From Bacteroidia bacterium (lineage in GTDB: Bacteria > Bacteroidota > Bacteroidia > AKYH767-A > OLB10): a DNA stretch of 64,000 nt. Shown here one piece after another: positions 46,909 to 57,649 of this stretch. A program made the position numbers and the translations under genes. Numbering within the stretch: the first letter of the stretch is position 1; each line of letters begins with the position of its first letter. The notes beneath the pieces are model-generated. The model did no database searches, had not been told where the DNA came from, and saw only the letters and a list, made by a program, of their open reading frames with translations. The DNA is taken from positions 33,888 through 97,887 of the forward strand of contig JADLBQ010000086.1 in NCBI GenBank assembly GCA_020847635.1, in the 5' to 3' direction.

Positions 46909-48750
46909 ATGTGCGGAATTTCCGGATTTGCAGATCCTAAATTAACTGCAGAAGAAGGCAGAGATTTGCTGGAGCAAATGATGAGAGCAACCAAGCACCG
47001 TGGACCGGATGCAAGCGGTATGCACATCAATCCTCCTGTCTTTTTAGGACATAACAGACTCAGTATTATTGACCTCTCTGAAGATGCAAACCAACCGCTA
47101 CAGTTTCAGAATTCTTTTATTGTATTAAATGGAGAGATTTATAATTACCTAGAGCTGAGACAGGAATTAACCAAAAAAGGATTTCAGTTCCGAACCCAAT
47201 CCGATACTGAGGTTGTTGTTGCTGCTTATCAATGCTGGGGGGAGGAATGTGTAAGCCGCTTTATAGGGATGTGGGCATTTGTAATTTATGATACTGACAA
47301 ACAGATTCTCTTTGCCTCACGTGATCGATTCGGGATCAAACCATTTTATTACCTGCATTCCGGAAAACAGTTTTACTTCGGTTCGGAATATAAAACTCTA
47401 AAACCGGCTCCGGTTTTTAAAAACGATATTAATGTAAGGCAGGTAATGAGAGGTTTGCAGTTGGGTTGGGTTTGTTACAATGATGAAACCTATTTCTGTA
47501 AATTGAAAGCATTGCCAGCAGCTCATAACCTGGTTTATGATCTTCAGTCGGGATCACTCACCATTGATCGTTATTGGGATATCCGGACCGGAAGTTATGA
47601 ATCTGCAACTTTCAGGGAAAAGAAGGAGCACTTTTTAAGTTTGTTTACTGAAAGCCTGAAGCTCCATCTGCGAAGTGATGTTCCGGTTGCCGGTTGTCTG
47701 AGTGGCGGCATTGATAGTTCTGCCATTGCAAGTATGATTCAGCAGTTGAACCAGGGCAGCCAGTATCATACTTTTTCTATCTATTATGATGGAGCAGGAG
47801 ATGTGGATGAACGACCGTTTGTGCACGAAGTATTAAAGAAGTATCCTTCCATTATTTCTCATTCCTTTACTCCTTCAGAAAAGGATATTACCGAACACTT
47901 TCATCAAGCCATGTATCATGCCGAGGTTCCGGTAACTGGTAGTTCTTTCTTTTCTCAATATTTCCTTATGAAACTGATCAGCGAGCATCATATTAAAGTT
48001 GTGCTTGACGGACAAGGAAGTGATGAATACCTTGCCGGATACATGCATACGCATTACAGAATGGTTGCTGATTACATCCGTTCTTTCCGCTGGAGGGAAG
48101 CCATTCGCCACTCAAGAAATGTTGCTGATTCACTCCAGTTAAACTTGTTTAAGCGATTAGTACACTTTTCTAAAAGCCTGTTATCGGTTATTAATGATGA
48201 ACAAGCCTTGTACGGTACTGAATACCGTTATTATTACCCGTTCATGTGCAACCATCATTGCACACCTTCACCTTTCTTATTATCTTACCAGAAAGGAAAC
48301 CGAACCGACAATTTTCTCTATCACCTTATGTTTAATACAAGCCTTCCGTCTTTGCTTCATTACGAGGACCGTAACAGCATGGCTTTCTCTGTTGAGTCAC
48401 GTGTTCCGTTTCTTGATCACCGGCTGGTTGAATATGCATTTACACTCCCGACTGCTGATAAAATGAATGGTACGGTATCAAAATACATTCTTCGCAAATC
48501 ACTGAAAGAAATTCTGCCGGAAGCTATTGAAAAGAGAAAGGATAAAAAGGGATTTGTAACTCCCGGAGAAATAAAATGGCTGAGGGGGCCGTTAAAACAT
48601 CTGCTGGAATGGGATTACAGCAAAATGCCGTTTGTAGATAAACCAAAAGCTGAAAAGATTCTTGCTTCATTCCAATCAGGTGATAATCGTTATGCTATGA
48701 TGACCTGGAGATTATCTTCCTTGAATTATTTTCTGAAAAATTTCTGCTAA
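46909..48750 (+). CDS. asnB: Asparagine synthetase (glutamine-hydrolysing)
   Basis: The 613-residue protein has a class II amidotransferase domain starting with the nucleophile Cys2 (MCGISGFADP). A synthetase domain follows with the pyrophosphatase loop GCLSGGIDSSAIA. It may make asparagine or amidate a sugar acid or peptide. Its place after two surface-glycan genes allows the latter. ATG 46909 is chosen because Cys must be residue 2; the in-frame ATG 46900 would bury it. It starts right after the GT4 stop. Confidence 0.93.
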   Translation: MCGISGFADPKLTAEEGRDLLEQMMRATKHRGPDASGMHINPPVFLGHNRLSIIDLSEDANQPLQFQNSFIVLNGEIYNYLELRQELTKKGFQFRTQSDTEVVVAAYQCWGEECVSRFIGMWAFVIYDTDKQILFASRDRFGIKPFYYLHSGKQFYFGSEYKTLKPAPVFKNDINVRQVMRGLQLGWVCYNDETYFCKLKALPAAHNLVYDLQSGSLTIDRYWDIRTGSYESATFREKKEHFLSLFTESLKLHLRSDVPVAGCLSGGIDSSAIASMIQQLNQGSQYHTFSIYYDGAGDVDERPFVHEVLKKYPSIISHSFTPSEKDITEHFHQAMYHAEVPVTGSSFFSQYFLMKLISEHHIKVVLDGQGSDEYLAGYMHTHYRMVADYIRSFRWREAIRHSRNVADSLQLNLFKRLVHFSKSLLSVINDEQALYGTEYRYYYPFMCNHHCTPSPFLLSYQKGNRTDNFLYHLMFNTSLPSLLHYEDRNSMAFSVESRVPFLDHRLVEYAFTLPTADKMNGTVSKYILRKSLKEILPEAIEKRKDKKGFVTPGEIKWLRGPLKHLLEWDYSKMPFVDKPKAEKILASFQSGDNRYAMMTWRLSSLNYFLKNFC

Positions 48751-48904
48751 TTCCCGGATTACATAAATACAGCACTGTTCAGCATAGGATATTGAGGCTA
48801 CGCTGATGTTAGATAAGTGTTGAATTTAGGGTTTTGCCAGATTTGATTTACCTGCGTTTAAGCCACTTGTTCCAGCGCTTGTTCAAAAGTAAATTCCATC
48901 TGAC

Positions 48905-48934
48905 TTGGTTAAAATTTCAGAACTGGTAACTTTG
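48905..48934 (+). promoter_or_regulatory. Consensus promoter of sdhCAB
   Basis: TTG at 48905-48907, exactly 19 bp, then TAACTTTG at 48927-48934. Leader to the sdhC ATG is about 60 nt. Confidence 0.8.
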
Positions 48935-48998
48935 CAGTTACTTTGGTATGACTTTTTTTGTAACAGTCATTCAGAATTAAACCAACAGTTGATAAACT

Positions 48999-49688
48999 AT
49001 GTCTCTAAAGAAAATCTTTAATTCTTCAACCGGCCGGAAAGCTGCAATGGGGTTAACGGGTTTATTCCTGATTTCGTTTTTAGTTGTTCATTGTGCTGTT
49101 AATGCACTGATCTTTTTGAACGATGGGGGTGATACTTTCAACAGAGGTGCTCATTTCATGAGTTCGAACCCGGTTATCCGCACTCTGGAAATAGTACTTT
49201 TCCTGGGGGTAATCTGGCACATTGTTCAGGCACTCGTTATTACCCGTACCAATCAGAAAGCACGTCCTGTTGCCTATGCAGTTGTAAATGCTAATGCCAG
49301 CAGTAAATGGTATTCAAGATGGATGGGCTTGCTTGGTACGCTTATCCTGATGTTTCTGATCATTCACCTGAAACATTTCTGGATTGGTTCCCGGTTTACG
49401 GGTCTTCAATCAGGTATGATCCTGATTGACGGAAGAGAATATGAAAATATGTTTGGTGAATTAAAGTTGGTTTTCTCAAAAGGAATTGTTGTTATAATTT
49501 ATTGCCTGGCCATGGTTTCTTTGGCTTACCACCTGTTACAAGGCTTTCAAAGTTCATTCCATTCATTGGGATTGAAACATAAAAAATACACTCCGGTTGT
49601 TGAAACAGCAGGAGTTTGGTTTTCAATATTGGTCCCGCTTATTTTCGCCTTAATGCCGGTATCAATTTATTTTGGATGGATCTCTTAA
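48999..49688 (+). CDS. sdhC: Succinate dehydrogenase cytochrome b subunit (B-type)
   Basis: Membrane anchor of complex II with two b hemes in the B-type. The 229-residue protein has five hydrophobic helices with the heme-ligand histidines expected in VVHCAVNAL, HIVQAL, HLKHF and YHLLQGFQSSFHSLG. It leads sdhC-sdhA-sdhB. There is no sdhD, as usual for B-type enzymes using menaquinone. A consensus promoter precedes it. Confidence 0.93.
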   Translation: MSLKKIFNSSTGRKAAMGLTGLFLISFLVVHCAVNALIFLNDGGDTFNRGAHFMSSNPVIRTLEIVLFLGVIWHIVQALVITRTNQKARPVAYAVVNANASSKWYSRWMGLLGTLILMFLIIHLKHFWIGSRFTGLQSGMILIDGREYENMFGELKLVFSKGIVVIIYCLAMVSLAYHLLQGFQSSFHSLGLKHKKYTPVVETAGVWFSILVPLIFALMPVSIYFGWIS

Positions 49689-49703
49689 TTTGAATACTAT
49701 ACC

Positions 49704-51680
49704 ATGACTTTAGATGCAAAAATTCCTGACGGTGATCTTGAACATAAGTGGACAAAATACCGTTCTACAATACCCTTGATAAATCCTGCTAACAAGCGAA
49801 ACCTGGAAGTTATTGTTGTTGGCTCTGGGCTTGCCGGTTCATCGGCAGCTGCTTCCCTGGCTGAAATGGGGTATAAAGTAAAGGTCTTTTGTTTTCAGGA
49901 CTCAGCACGCAGAGCACACAGCATTGCTGCTCAGGGAGGTATTAATGCTGCAAAAAATTATCAGAATGACGGTGACAGTGTTTACCGCTTATTTTATGAT
50001 ACAGTAAAAGGTGGTGACTACCGTTCAAGAGAAGCAAATGTATACCGGCTGGCTGAAGTCAGTGCTAATATTATTGACCAATGTGTAGCCCAGGGAGTCC
50101 CGTTTGCCCGTGAATACGGAGGCTACCTGAGTAACCGTTCATTTGGAGGAGTACAGGTGCAACGTACCTTTTATGCTGCCGGTCAAACCGGGCAACAGTT
50201 GTTACTGGGTGCTTACAGTGCACTGATGAGGCAGACGGGTATGGGAACCGTACAAATGTATGCCCGCCATGAAATGCTGGATATCGTGGTGATTGATGGT
50301 AAATGCCGGGGAATTATTGCCCGCGATCTGATTTCCGGACAACTGGAGCGGCATTTTGGACATGCCGTTTTACTCTGCTCAGGTGGTTATGGTAATGTGT
50401 TTTATCTGTCAACAAATGCAATGGGCAGTAATGTAACAGCTGCCTGGAAAGCAAATAAACGAGGTGCCTTTTTTGCAAATCCCTGCTTCACTCAGATTCA
50501 CCCTACCTGCATTCCGGTTACAGGAGAACATCAGAGTAAACTTACCTTAATGAGCGAATCATTGAGAAATGACGGAAGAATATGGGTACCAAAACAAAAG
50601 GACGATCCGCGAAAGCCGAATAATATTCCTGAAGAAGAACGTGATTATTACCTGGAACGCAGATATCCAGCTTTTGGGAACCTCGTTCCCCGTGATGTGG
50701 CCTCACGTGCTGCTAAAGAAAGATGTGATGCAGGCTTTGGTGTCGGTACCAGTAAAATGGCTGTGTATCTGGATTTCAGATTTAACAGAAAGCGTTACGG
50801 TCATCTTGAAGCTAATAAGCAAGGAAACCATCATCCTACAGATGAGGAGGTCTGGAAGTTAGGCAAGGATGTAATCACTGAAAAATACGGTAACTTGTTT
50901 GATATGTACAAGCAAATTACAGGTGAAGATCCGTATGAACAACCCATGCGGATTTATCCGGCTGTTCATTATACCATGGGGGGGCTGTGGGTTGACTATA
51001 ACCTGATGACCACCATACCCGGGCTCTATGCTTTGGGTGAAGCTAACTTCAGTGATCACGGAGCCAACCGGCTGGGAGCTTCAGCTCTAATGCAAGGACT
51101 GGCAGACGGCTATTTTGTAATTCCTTATACAATTGGGGCTTACCTGTCTCAGGAAATCCGGACCAAAGCCATTCCAACCGACAGTGAAGCTTTTGCTACA
51201 GCTGAACAGAATGTAAATGAGACGATCAAACACTTCCTGGATCTGAAAGGCAAGCTGCCGGTTGATCATTTTCACCGCGAACTTGGAAAAATCATGTGGA
51301 ATAAATGTGGTATGGCACGAAATGAAGCGGGACTTAAAGAAGCCATTACAGAAATCAGAAATCTGCGTGAAGAGTTCTGGAAAGATGTACGAGTACCTGG
51401 TGCAGCTAATGAATTCAACCCCGAGCTTGAAAAGGCAGGAAGGGTTGCTGATTTTTTTGAACTGAGTGAATTAATGTGCATGGATGCCTTGCATCGAAAT
51501 GAAAGTTGTGGAGCCCATTTTCGTGAAGAATATCAGACTGCTGATGGTGAAGCACTTCGGGATGATGCTAATTTTTCTTATGTGGCTGCCTGGGAGAATA
51601 AAGGAAATAACACTTATGAAATGCATAAGGAAGATCTTAAATTTGAAAATATAAAAATTGCTCAGCGGAGCTATAAGTAA
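49704..51680 (+). CDS. sdhA: Succinate dehydrogenase/fumarate reductase flavoprotein subunit
   Basis: Oxidises succinate to fumarate with covalent FAD. The 658-residue protein has the dinucleotide fold [12 protein letters not shown], the FAD-histidine loop [15 protein letters not shown], the active-site HPTCIP and RDVASRA segments, [11 protein letters not shown] and [18 protein letters not shown]. It follows sdhC by 15 bp. The direction (succinate oxidation or fumarate reduction) cannot be read from sequence. Confidence 0.96.
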   Translation: MTLDAKIPDGDLEHKWTKYRSTIPLINPANKRNLEVIVVGSGLAGSSAAASLAEMGYKVKVFCFQDSARRAHSIAAQGGINAAKNYQNDGDSVYRLFYDTVKGGDYRSREANVYRLAEVSANIIDQCVAQGVPFAREYGGYLSNRSFGGVQVQRTFYAAGQTGQQLLLGAYSALMRQTGMGTVQMYARHEMLDIVVIDGKCRGIIARDLISGQLERHFGHAVLLCSGGYGNVFYLSTNAMGSNVTAAWKANKRGAFFANPCFTQIHPTCIPVTGEHQSKLTLMSESLRNDGRIWVPKQKDDPRKPNNIPEEERDYYLERRYPAFGNLVPRDVASRAAKERCDAGFGVGTSKMAVYLDFRFNRKRYGHLEANKQGNHHPTDEEVWKLGKDVITEKYGNLFDMYKQITGEDPYEQPMRIYPAVHYTMGGLWVDYNLMTTIPGLYALGEANFSDHGANRLGASALMQGLADGYFVIPYTIGAYLSQEIRTKAIPTDSEAFATAEQNVNETIKHFLDLKGKLPVDHFHRELGKIMWNKCGMARNEAGLKEAITEIRNLREEFWKDVRVPGAANEFNPELEKAGRVADFFELSELMCMDALHRNESCGAHFREEYQTADGEALRDDANFSYVAAWENKGNNTYEMHKEDLKFENIKIAQRSYK

Positions 51681-51729
51681 CCGGCTGGGTGTTTTAGTAC
51701 TCTTAATAATCAGTTATATTTTAAATTCA

Positions 51730-52470
51730 ATGAATCTTACACTTAAAATCTGGCGTCAACAAAACAGAACCGCCAAAGGCGGATTCAAAACCTATAAAGT
51801 CAGTGATGTATCACCGGATATGTCGTTTCTTGAAATGATTGATGTATTAAATGACAAGCTCATTCGTGAGGGTGAAGATCCTGTAGCATTCGATCACGAT
51901 TGCCGTGAAGGAATTTGCGGGATGTGTAGTATGTACATCAATGGCCGCCCGCACGGTCCGGGAAAAGGAATTACAACCTGTCAGTTACACATGCGTTCTT
52001 TTCAGGATGGTGATCACATCACGATTGAACCCTGGAGAGCAGCTCCATTTCCTGTCATTAAAGATTTAGCTGTGGACAGATCTGCATTCGACCGTATAAT
52101 GCAGGCAGGCGGCTTTATTTCTGTCAACACCGGAAATGCACAAGAAGCCAATAATATTCTTATTCCAAAAGAAGAAGCAGACCATGCTTTTTCAGCAGCT
52201 GCCTGTATTGGTTGCGGTGCCTGTGTGGCTGTTTGTAAAAATGCTTCAGCCATGCTCTTCGTATCAGCTAAAGTTTCGCAGTTAGCCCAACTCCCGCAAG
52301 GCCAGGTTGAAGCAAAAGAAAGAGTCCTGCAAATGGTTGCTCAGATGGATGCTGAAGGATTTGGCAGTTGTAGTAATACCTATGCGTGTGAGGCTGAGTG
52401 TCCTAAACTCATTTCATGCGATAATATTGCAAGGATGAATCGGGAATACCTGAAATCGTCTCTTACCTGA
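51730..52470 (+). CDS. sdhB: Succinate dehydrogenase/fumarate reductase iron-sulfur subunit
   Basis: Electron-transfer subunit with 2Fe-2S, 4Fe-4S and 3Fe-4S clusters. The first cluster motif is [13 protein letters not shown], the 4Fe-4S motif is [14 protein letters not shown] and the third includes [16 protein letters not shown] 51730 (246 residues, MNLTLKIW) is preferred to 51658, which overlaps sdhA and adds an atypical hydrophobic leader. Convergent with adk. Confidence 0.95.
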   Translation: MNLTLKIWRQQNRTAKGGFKTYKVSDVSPDMSFLEMIDVLNDKLIREGEDPVAFDHDCREGICGMCSMYINGRPHGPGKGITTCQLHMRSFQDGDHITIEPWRAAPFPVIKDLAVDRSAFDRIMQAGGFISVNTGNAQEANNILIPKEEADHAFSAAACIGCGACVAVCKNASAMLFVSAKVSQLAQLPQGQVEAKERVLQMVAQMDAEGFGSCSNTYACEAECPKLISCDNIARMNREYLKSSLT

Positions 52471-52487
52471 GGTGTTGTTCATGAATA

Positions 52488-53063
52488 TTACTTAAGTGTA
52501 TCTATGACCGAACATAGATTCTGAAAGATCTCATCCACTGAACCGATTCCAAGGATTGAATAGTATTTATGCTGTTTTTTGTAGTATTCAATCAGCGGAG
52601 CTGTTTTTAAATTATATTCATTAACCCGTTTACCGATTATTTCCGGATCCTGGTCATCACTTCTTCCGGAGTCTTTACCGCGTAAAAGAATCCGTTTTAT
52701 CAGTTCGTCAAAATCAACTTCAAGAGATAACAAGGCCCTGATTGCTGTCTTCTTTTCCGACAGGAGATTGTCAAGTGCGGCAGCCTGTGCTATCGTTCTT
52801 GGAAAACCATCGAAAATGAAGCCATTGGTATTTTTTTGTGATTCGAGTTTAGCATTTATCATTCCGATAACAACCTCATCAGGAACCAGAATTCCCTGGT
52901 CCATTAGTTTTTTTGCTTCAAATCCCAGCTCTGAACCCCGTGTTATTTCTGAACGAAGCAAATCTCCAGTTGATAAGTGAACCAGCTGATACTTTCCAAT
53001 TAGCCTGGCTGACTGAGTTCCTTTTCCACATCCCGGAGGCCCAAATAAGATTAAATTTAGCAT
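52488..53063 (-). CDS. adk: Adenylate kinase
   Basis: Interconverts 2 ADP with ATP and AMP. The 191-residue short form has the P-loop FGPPGCGKGTQS (7-18), the NMP-binding HLSTGDLLR, FDGFPRT and the short lid with RGKDSGRSDD. No zinc-binding cysteines are in the lid. It follows hpt by 12 bp on the minus strand. Confidence 0.96.
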   Translation of the reverse strand: MLNLILFGPPGCGKGTQSARLIGKYQLVHLSTGDLLRSEITRGSELGFEAKKLMDQGILVPDEVVIGMINAKLESQKNTNGFIFDGFPRTIAQAAALDNLLSEKKTAIRALLSLEVDFDELIKRILLRGKDSGRSDDQDPEIIGKRVNEYNLKTAPLIEYYKKQHKYYSILGIGSVDEIFQNLCSVIDTLK

Positions 53064-53075
53064 AGAATTATTGTT

Positions 53076-53609
53076 TCAGGTTTCATTTAAAACATAAATG
53101 TCATTCAGATTTCTGCCCTGGCCATCATAATCAAGTCCATAACCAATTACAAAAGCCGGCTCAATTTTAAACCCAACATAATCCGGATGAATGGGTTTCT
53201 TAAGTGCTGCCGGTTTAAAAAGCAAAGTAGCCATCCGGAGTGAAGAAGGTTGTTGCTTTTCGATTTCTTCAAATAAGTAAGTTGCGGTCACTCCCGTATC
53301 AACAATATCCTCAACAACAATAATGTGGCGGCCGGCTAAATCTTCTGCCAGACCAATAATATTTTTGATGTTTCCATCGGACTGGAGTCCCCGGTAAGAA
53401 GCAACCCGTATAAATCCGATCTCACACGGAATGGTAATGTGCTTAAATAAATCAGCTAAAAACAAAAAGGCACCATTGAGAACACCTAAAAACAAAGGAT
53501 TTTTATTTTCATATTCCTTATTTATGGCTGCAGCAATGTCTTTCACCCGTTGTTCAATTTCAAAAGAACCAATCAGTACTTTAAATGTTTTGTCTTTTAC
53601 TTTTATCAC
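53076..53609 (-). CDS. hpt: Hypoxanthine phosphoribosyltransferase
   Basis: Purine salvage enzyme that makes IMP or GMP from hypoxanthine or guanine with PRPP. The 177-residue protein has the PRPP loop VVEDIVDTGVTATYL, FLGVLNGAFLFLADL and the C-terminal YVGFKIEPAFVIGYGLDYDGQGRN. The hpt-adk pair is common in Bacteroidota. It is divergent from purK. Confidence 0.95.
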   Translation of the reverse strand: MIKVKDKTFKVLIGSFEIEQRVKDIAAAINKEYENKNPLFLGVLNGAFLFLADLFKHITIPCEIGFIRVASYRGLQSDGNIKNIIGLAEDLAGRHIIVVEDIVDTGVTATYLFEEIEKQQPSSLRMATLLFKPAALKKPIHPDYVGFKIEPAFVIGYGLDYDGQGRNLNDIYVLNET

Positions 53610-53693
53610 TCAGATGGGTTATGAGCCGGCTAATTTACATTTCATTGTTTAAAACATAGCTATCTGAAAAACTTTTACATAAACTTGCTGCCG

Positions 53694-54833
53694 ATGCAAA
53701 CGCTTAACAGCCATTCAGTGCTTGGTATATTGGGCGGAGGTCAGTTGGGCAGAATGCTGATTCAAAAGGCAATTGACTGGAACATTGTAGTCCATGTAAT
53801 GGATAGTGATCCGCAAGCACCTTGTCGCTACCTGGCCGAAAAATTCGTTGCTGAACCGTTTAGTGATTTTGATGCAGTCATCCGCTTTGGCAGGAAGTGT
53901 ACCCACCTCACTATTGAAATTGAACATGTGAATTGTCAAGCATTATATCAGCTGGAGCAAGAGGGAATACAGGTTTTCCCACAACCGGCTGTTCTTGAGA
54001 TTGTACAGGATAAGGGAAAACAAAAGAATTTTTTTAACCAGCACGAGATCCCTACAGCAGCCTACAGAATCGTAAACGGAAGAAATGAACTGATGGAATC
54101 TGGGCTGACATACCCTTTTATTCTTAAACAATGCCGGTTAGGGTATGATGGAAGAGGGGTGATGTTAGTACAAACTGCTGAAGATCTGAAAAATGCATTT
54201 CATGCTCCTTCGGTCGTTGAAGAACAAGTAGCGATACACAAGGAACTCTCGGTTATTGTGGCCAGAAATAAGGAAGGTGAGATTTCATGCTTCCCGGTTG
54301 TTGAAATGGTTTTTAATCATCAGGCCAATCTTGTAAATTACTTGTTTGCACCGGCTGATATCAGTTCCGGAACAGAGAACAAAGCTTTGGAACTTGCAGC
54401 AAAAGTGGCAAACAGCATCAGGCTGACTGGAATTATGGCAGTGGAAATGTTTCTGACAAATGACAACCGGCTGCTGGTTAACGAAGTAGCACCTCGACCG
54501 CATAACAGCGGCCACCATACCATTGAAGCGAATGTTACTTCTCAATATGAGCAATTGCTCAGAACGATTTTCGGCTTTCCATTGGGGAGTACTGTTAAGT
54601 TGCATGCTGCAGCAATGGTAAACCTGTTGGGTGAAGAAGGATATTCCGGTCAGGCAAAGTATGAAGGCCTGAGTTCAGTTCTCGGTCTTCCGGGTATCTA
54701 TGTACATTTGTACGGTAAGAAATTGACAAGGCCTTTCAGAAAAATGGGACATGTAACCATTACAGCATCATCAACCGATGAAGCCCTTCAAAAGGCATTA
54801 TATGTAAAATCAAACCTAAAAGTCAAAGTATAA
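53694..54833 (+). CDS. purK: N5-carboxyaminoimidazole ribonucleotide synthase
   Basis: ATP-grasp enzyme that carboxylates AIR to N5-CAIR in purine synthesis. From ATG 53694 it has 379 residues. It begins [17 protein letters not shown], carries the biotin-carboxylase-like ATP-grasp core with [10 protein letters not shown] and has [21 protein letters not shown] at 53685 is the alternative start. The stop shares an A with the purE start (TAATG). Confidence 0.95.
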   Translation: MQTLNSHSVLGILGGGQLGRMLIQKAIDWNIVVHVMDSDPQAPCRYLAEKFVAEPFSDFDAVIRFGRKCTHLTIEIEHVNCQALYQLEQEGIQVFPQPAVLEIVQDKGKQKNFFNQHEIPTAAYRIVNGRNELMESGLTYPFILKQCRLGYDGRGVMLVQTAEDLKNAFHAPSVVEEQVAIHKELSVIVARNKEGEISCFPVVEMVFNHQANLVNYLFAPADISSGTENKALELAAKVANSIRLTGIMAVEMFLTNDNRLLVNEVAPRPHNSGHHTIEANVTSQYEQLLRTIFGFPLGSTVKLHAAAMVNLLGEEGYSGQAKYEGLSSVLGLPGIYVHLYGKKLTRPFRKMGHVTITASSTDEALQKALYVKSNLKVKV

Positions 54834-55336
54834 TGTCAAAGAAAAAACTTCATCCTGAAGTTGGAATCATCATGGGAAGTAAAAGCGATTTGCCGGTAAT
54901 GAAGGAAGCAGCTGAGATTTTGAAGGAATTTGATATTGGTTTTGAAATAGCAATTGTTTCAGCCCATCGGACACCGGCAAAAATGTTTGAATATGCTTCC
55001 AAAGCTGCAGGAAGAGGATTAAAGGTCATCATTGCAGGTGCGGGCGGTGCAGCACACCTTCCGGGTATGACAGCCAGCGTTACACCCTTACCGGTGATTG
55101 GTGTTCCCGTTAAATCATCAAACTCCATTGATGGATGGGACTCAATCTTATCAATCTTACAAATGCCTAACGGAGTGCCGGTTGCAACTGTAGCTTTGAA
55201 TGCTGCACGCAATGCCGGGATACTGGCAGCACAAATCATTTCAGTGTCGGATCCTGTTCTGCAACGGAAGATTTTAGATTTCAAGCTAACTCTAAAACGG
55301 AAAGTGGAAGCAATGAACCGCAATCTGAAGAAATAA
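54833..55336 (+). CDS. purE: 5-(carboxyamino)imidazole ribonucleotide mutase
   Basis: Converts N5-CAIR to CAIR. The 167-residue protein has [17 protein letters not shown], the SAHRTPAKM loop with the catalytic His, and [12 protein letters not shown]. Class I PurE is expected since PurK is adjacent. Translation coupled with purK through TAATG. Confidence 0.96.
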   Translation: MSKKKLHPEVGIIMGSKSDLPVMKEAAEILKEFDIGFEIAIVSAHRTPAKMFEYASKAAGRGLKVIIAGAGGAAHLPGMTASVTPLPVIGVPVKSSNSIDGWDSILSILQMPNGVPVATVALNAARNAGILAAQIISVSDPVLQRKILDFKLTLKRKVEAMNRNLKK

Positions 55337-55462
55337 CTGGTTTAGCTTTAGAATAAGTTTTCAGGCTGTTTTGCTAGCTCTGTCTGTCTGTTGAAATGAA
55401 AACTATCTTTGTAAAGAACTATTATGGATTTATATTCGTAAAACAACCGGACTTTTTACAAA

Positions 55463-56395
55463 TTGAAAGAAGTATTTATACCAATTGAGCTGGCAAATGC
55501 CGTTGACTTTTACGGTATTAATGACAGCAATCTCGAGCTTATCCGAAATCGTTTCCCGGGTTTGAAAATTATTCCGCGCGGGAATGAACTTAAAATCATT
55601 GGTGATGAAATCCAGATTGAAGTACTTTATGAAAAACTGAATTTGCTGATTAATCATTTTGAGCAATCCGGACACCTGACTATAGAAGAAGTAAAACGAT
55701 TATTAAACGGATCAGCAGTTAAGCCCCAATCAGACGATTCAAAGACAGAACCAATTTTGTATGGGCCACAAGGTTCAGTCATCAGAGCAAGAACGGTTAA
55801 CCAAGTGAAGATGGTGCAAAGCATTATGCAAAATGATATCGTTTTTGCTATTGGTCCTGCAGGTACCGGTAAGACTTATACGGCTGTTGCCCTGGCTGTC
55901 CGTGCTCTTAAAAATAAAGAAATTAAAAGAATTATTCTGACCCGGCCGGCAGTTGAAGCAGGTGAGAACCTGGGATTTCTACCGGGTGATTTGAAAGAAA
56001 AAATTGATCCCTACCTGGGGCCTCTCTATGATGCACTTTATGACATGATTCCCGGAGAAAAGCTCCGGACGCTGATTGAGAATAATATCATTGAAGTAGC
56101 ACCGCTTGCTTTTATGCGGGGCCGTACCCTTGACAATGCCTTTGTAATTCTTGATGAAGCTCAAAATGCTTCTTCACTGCAGCTTAAAATGTTCCTCACC
56201 CGAATGGGCCCTTCAGCAAAATTTATTCTCACCGGTGATGTTACCCAGATTGACCTCCCTCAACGCCAGCCCTCAGGTCTTCCTCATGCACTTTCTATTT
56301 TGAAAGGAATTGAAGGAATTGGTTTTGTCTGGTTAGATGAAAATGATGTGGTCCGCCACAAAATTGTGAAGGAAATTATAAAAGCCTATTCTTAA
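55463..56395 (+). CDS. PhoH family ATPase
   Basis: P-loop ATPase related to E. coli PhoH/YbeZ, linked to RNA metabolism. The 310-residue protein has an N-terminal KH-like part (about 1-80) and the ATPase domain with AIGPAGTGKTYTAVA, LTRPAVEAGE, ILDEAQNAS and LTGDVTQID. The start is TTG at 55463; an in-frame stop at 55439 leaves no upstream ATG. YbeY, the usual partner, is not adjacent. Confidence 0.92.
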   Translation: MKEVFIPIELANAVDFYGINDSNLELIRNRFPGLKIIPRGNELKIIGDEIQIEVLYEKLNLLINHFEQSGHLTIEEVKRLLNGSAVKPQSDDSKTEPILYGPQGSVIRARTVNQVKMVQSIMQNDIVFAIGPAGTGKTYTAVALAVRALKNKEIKRIILTRPAVEAGENLGFLPGDLKEKIDPYLGPLYDALYDMIPGEKLRTLIENNIIEVAPLAFMRGRTLDNAFVILDEAQNASSLQLKMFLTRMGPSAKFILTGDVTQIDLPQRQPSGLPHALSILKGIEGIGFVWLDENDVVRHKIVKEIIKAYS

Positions 56396-56412
56396 TCAAG
56401 AACAGTTTAAAA

Positions 56413-57597
56413 TCAGTTTTCAACAGGAAGTGAAAAGTTCTCAGGAGATTTCTTTTCTCCGGGGCTTTCTGAAGCTGATGATTTGGCCGGTGTAGTTCCT
56501 TTTTGTTGTTTAAGTGAATCTGTCAGTACTTTGTTCTCTGTTTTTAACTTTTGATTCAGTTCTTTTTCAGCTTTTAGGCTTTTTGAGAGTGAAATGATTA
56601 AATCTGAGTTCTCATTTCCAGCAACCATTTCTTTATATTTAATCAATGTTTGATTTACTTTTAGCAAAGAGTCAAAAGAAAATTGTTGTCTGGCAGCAGC
56701 CAACTGATAAGATTTAATGGTTTTCTCAAAATCTTTTTTCAGTATTGCTTTGTCATCCTGTTCAGTTTGCATCACTTCTATTGTTTTTCTCAGATCCTGA
56801 TTTTCATCTGAAAGTTTATTTATCTGCGTTTTCAACTTGATAATGCTTTCAGCCAGTTCAATCATGTCAGGAGTGACTTGCGAAATCACCTTTTCATCAG
56901 TAGTTGTTACCGTATCTGTGGAAGCCGACTTCTGATCATTCATAGTAAAAAGATAGAGAAAATCAATTCTTCCCTTTGATCCCGGACCAATTATAAAACC
57001 AATGTTACCTGTTTTATAAGCAATTTCACTGAATGACATCAGATAAATATTGTTGATATAGAGATCGTAGTTTCGGTTCTGAACTCTGACATCAATCAGG
57101 TTGTAAGAATTAACCATGTTCAGGTCCTTAGAGGTTGTCCATCCTCCTTTTTTTGAATCACCCGTCAAATACTTGTAGGTGTTGCCGGTAATCTGCCTGA
57201 CCCTGTATTGCCGGGTGGTATTAATCTCAATTACAAATCCGCCATCCCCTCCGGGCTGGGCCATGATTATAATTCCCAGACTGCTGTTTTCATTCACTGC
57301 CTTTTCCAGTATCAATGATGTCACAAGCCGGAAATCCTGCAGGTTGTTTGTGTAGTCAGCTATGATAGCAAAGGGAGAGTTTATGCTTTTGCGGTTAAGA
57401 ATGTATTCGCCTTCTTGTACCAGGAAAAGATTGTCAGAATTAGCACTGGTTGTCCAGTAGTTATTGATGGTATCAAAGTTTTCACTCATGACCATCCGGT
57501 CAAACTTACCTGTGACAAGCTGTGCATAAACAATAGCTGGGGTAAACAGCAATCCTGTTAATAGAACTAACCGGTATAATTTAAATTTATCGTTCAT
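56413..57597 (-). CDS. Secreted protein with LamG-like domain and coiled coil
   Basis: The protein of 394 residues has a signal peptide ending near IVYAQL (about 25). It then has a jelly-roll (LamG or concanavalin-like) domain (about 30-220), a coiled coil (about 235-360) and a Lys/Ser/Pro tail. The first part has FDTINNYWTTSANSD and FVIEINTTRQYRVRQ, typical of exported sandwiches. ATG 57597 is used; ATG 57705 would overlap the divergent gene at 57650. Function unknown. Confidence 0.72.
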   Translation of the reverse strand: MNDKFKLYRLVLLTGLLFTPAIVYAQLVTGKFDRMVMSENFDTINNYWTTSANSDNLFLVQEGEYILNRKSINSPFAIIADYTNNLQDFRLVTSLILEKAVNENSSLGIIIMAQPGGDGGFVIEINTTRQYRVRQITGNTYKYLTGDSKKGGWTTSKDLNMVNSYNLIDVRVQNRNYDLYINNIYLMSFSEIAYKTGNIGFIIGPGSKGRIDFLYLFTMNDQKSASTDTVTTTDEKVISQVTPDMIELAESIIKLKTQINKLSDENQDLRKTIEVMQTEQDDKAILKKDFEKTIKSYQLAAARQQFSFDSLLKVNQTLIKYKEMVAGNENSDLIISLSKSLKAEKELNQKLKTENKVLTDSLKQQKGTTPAKSSASESPGEKKSPENFSLPVEN

Positions 57598-57649
57598 TTG
57601 CCCTGTTTTCAAAAATACATAAAATACCTTTGAACGATTTTTACCTGAT

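Noticed and set aside
54850..55323. 157-residue minus-strand frame opposite purE
   Set aside because: It is antisense to purE, with no start context and no family resemblance.
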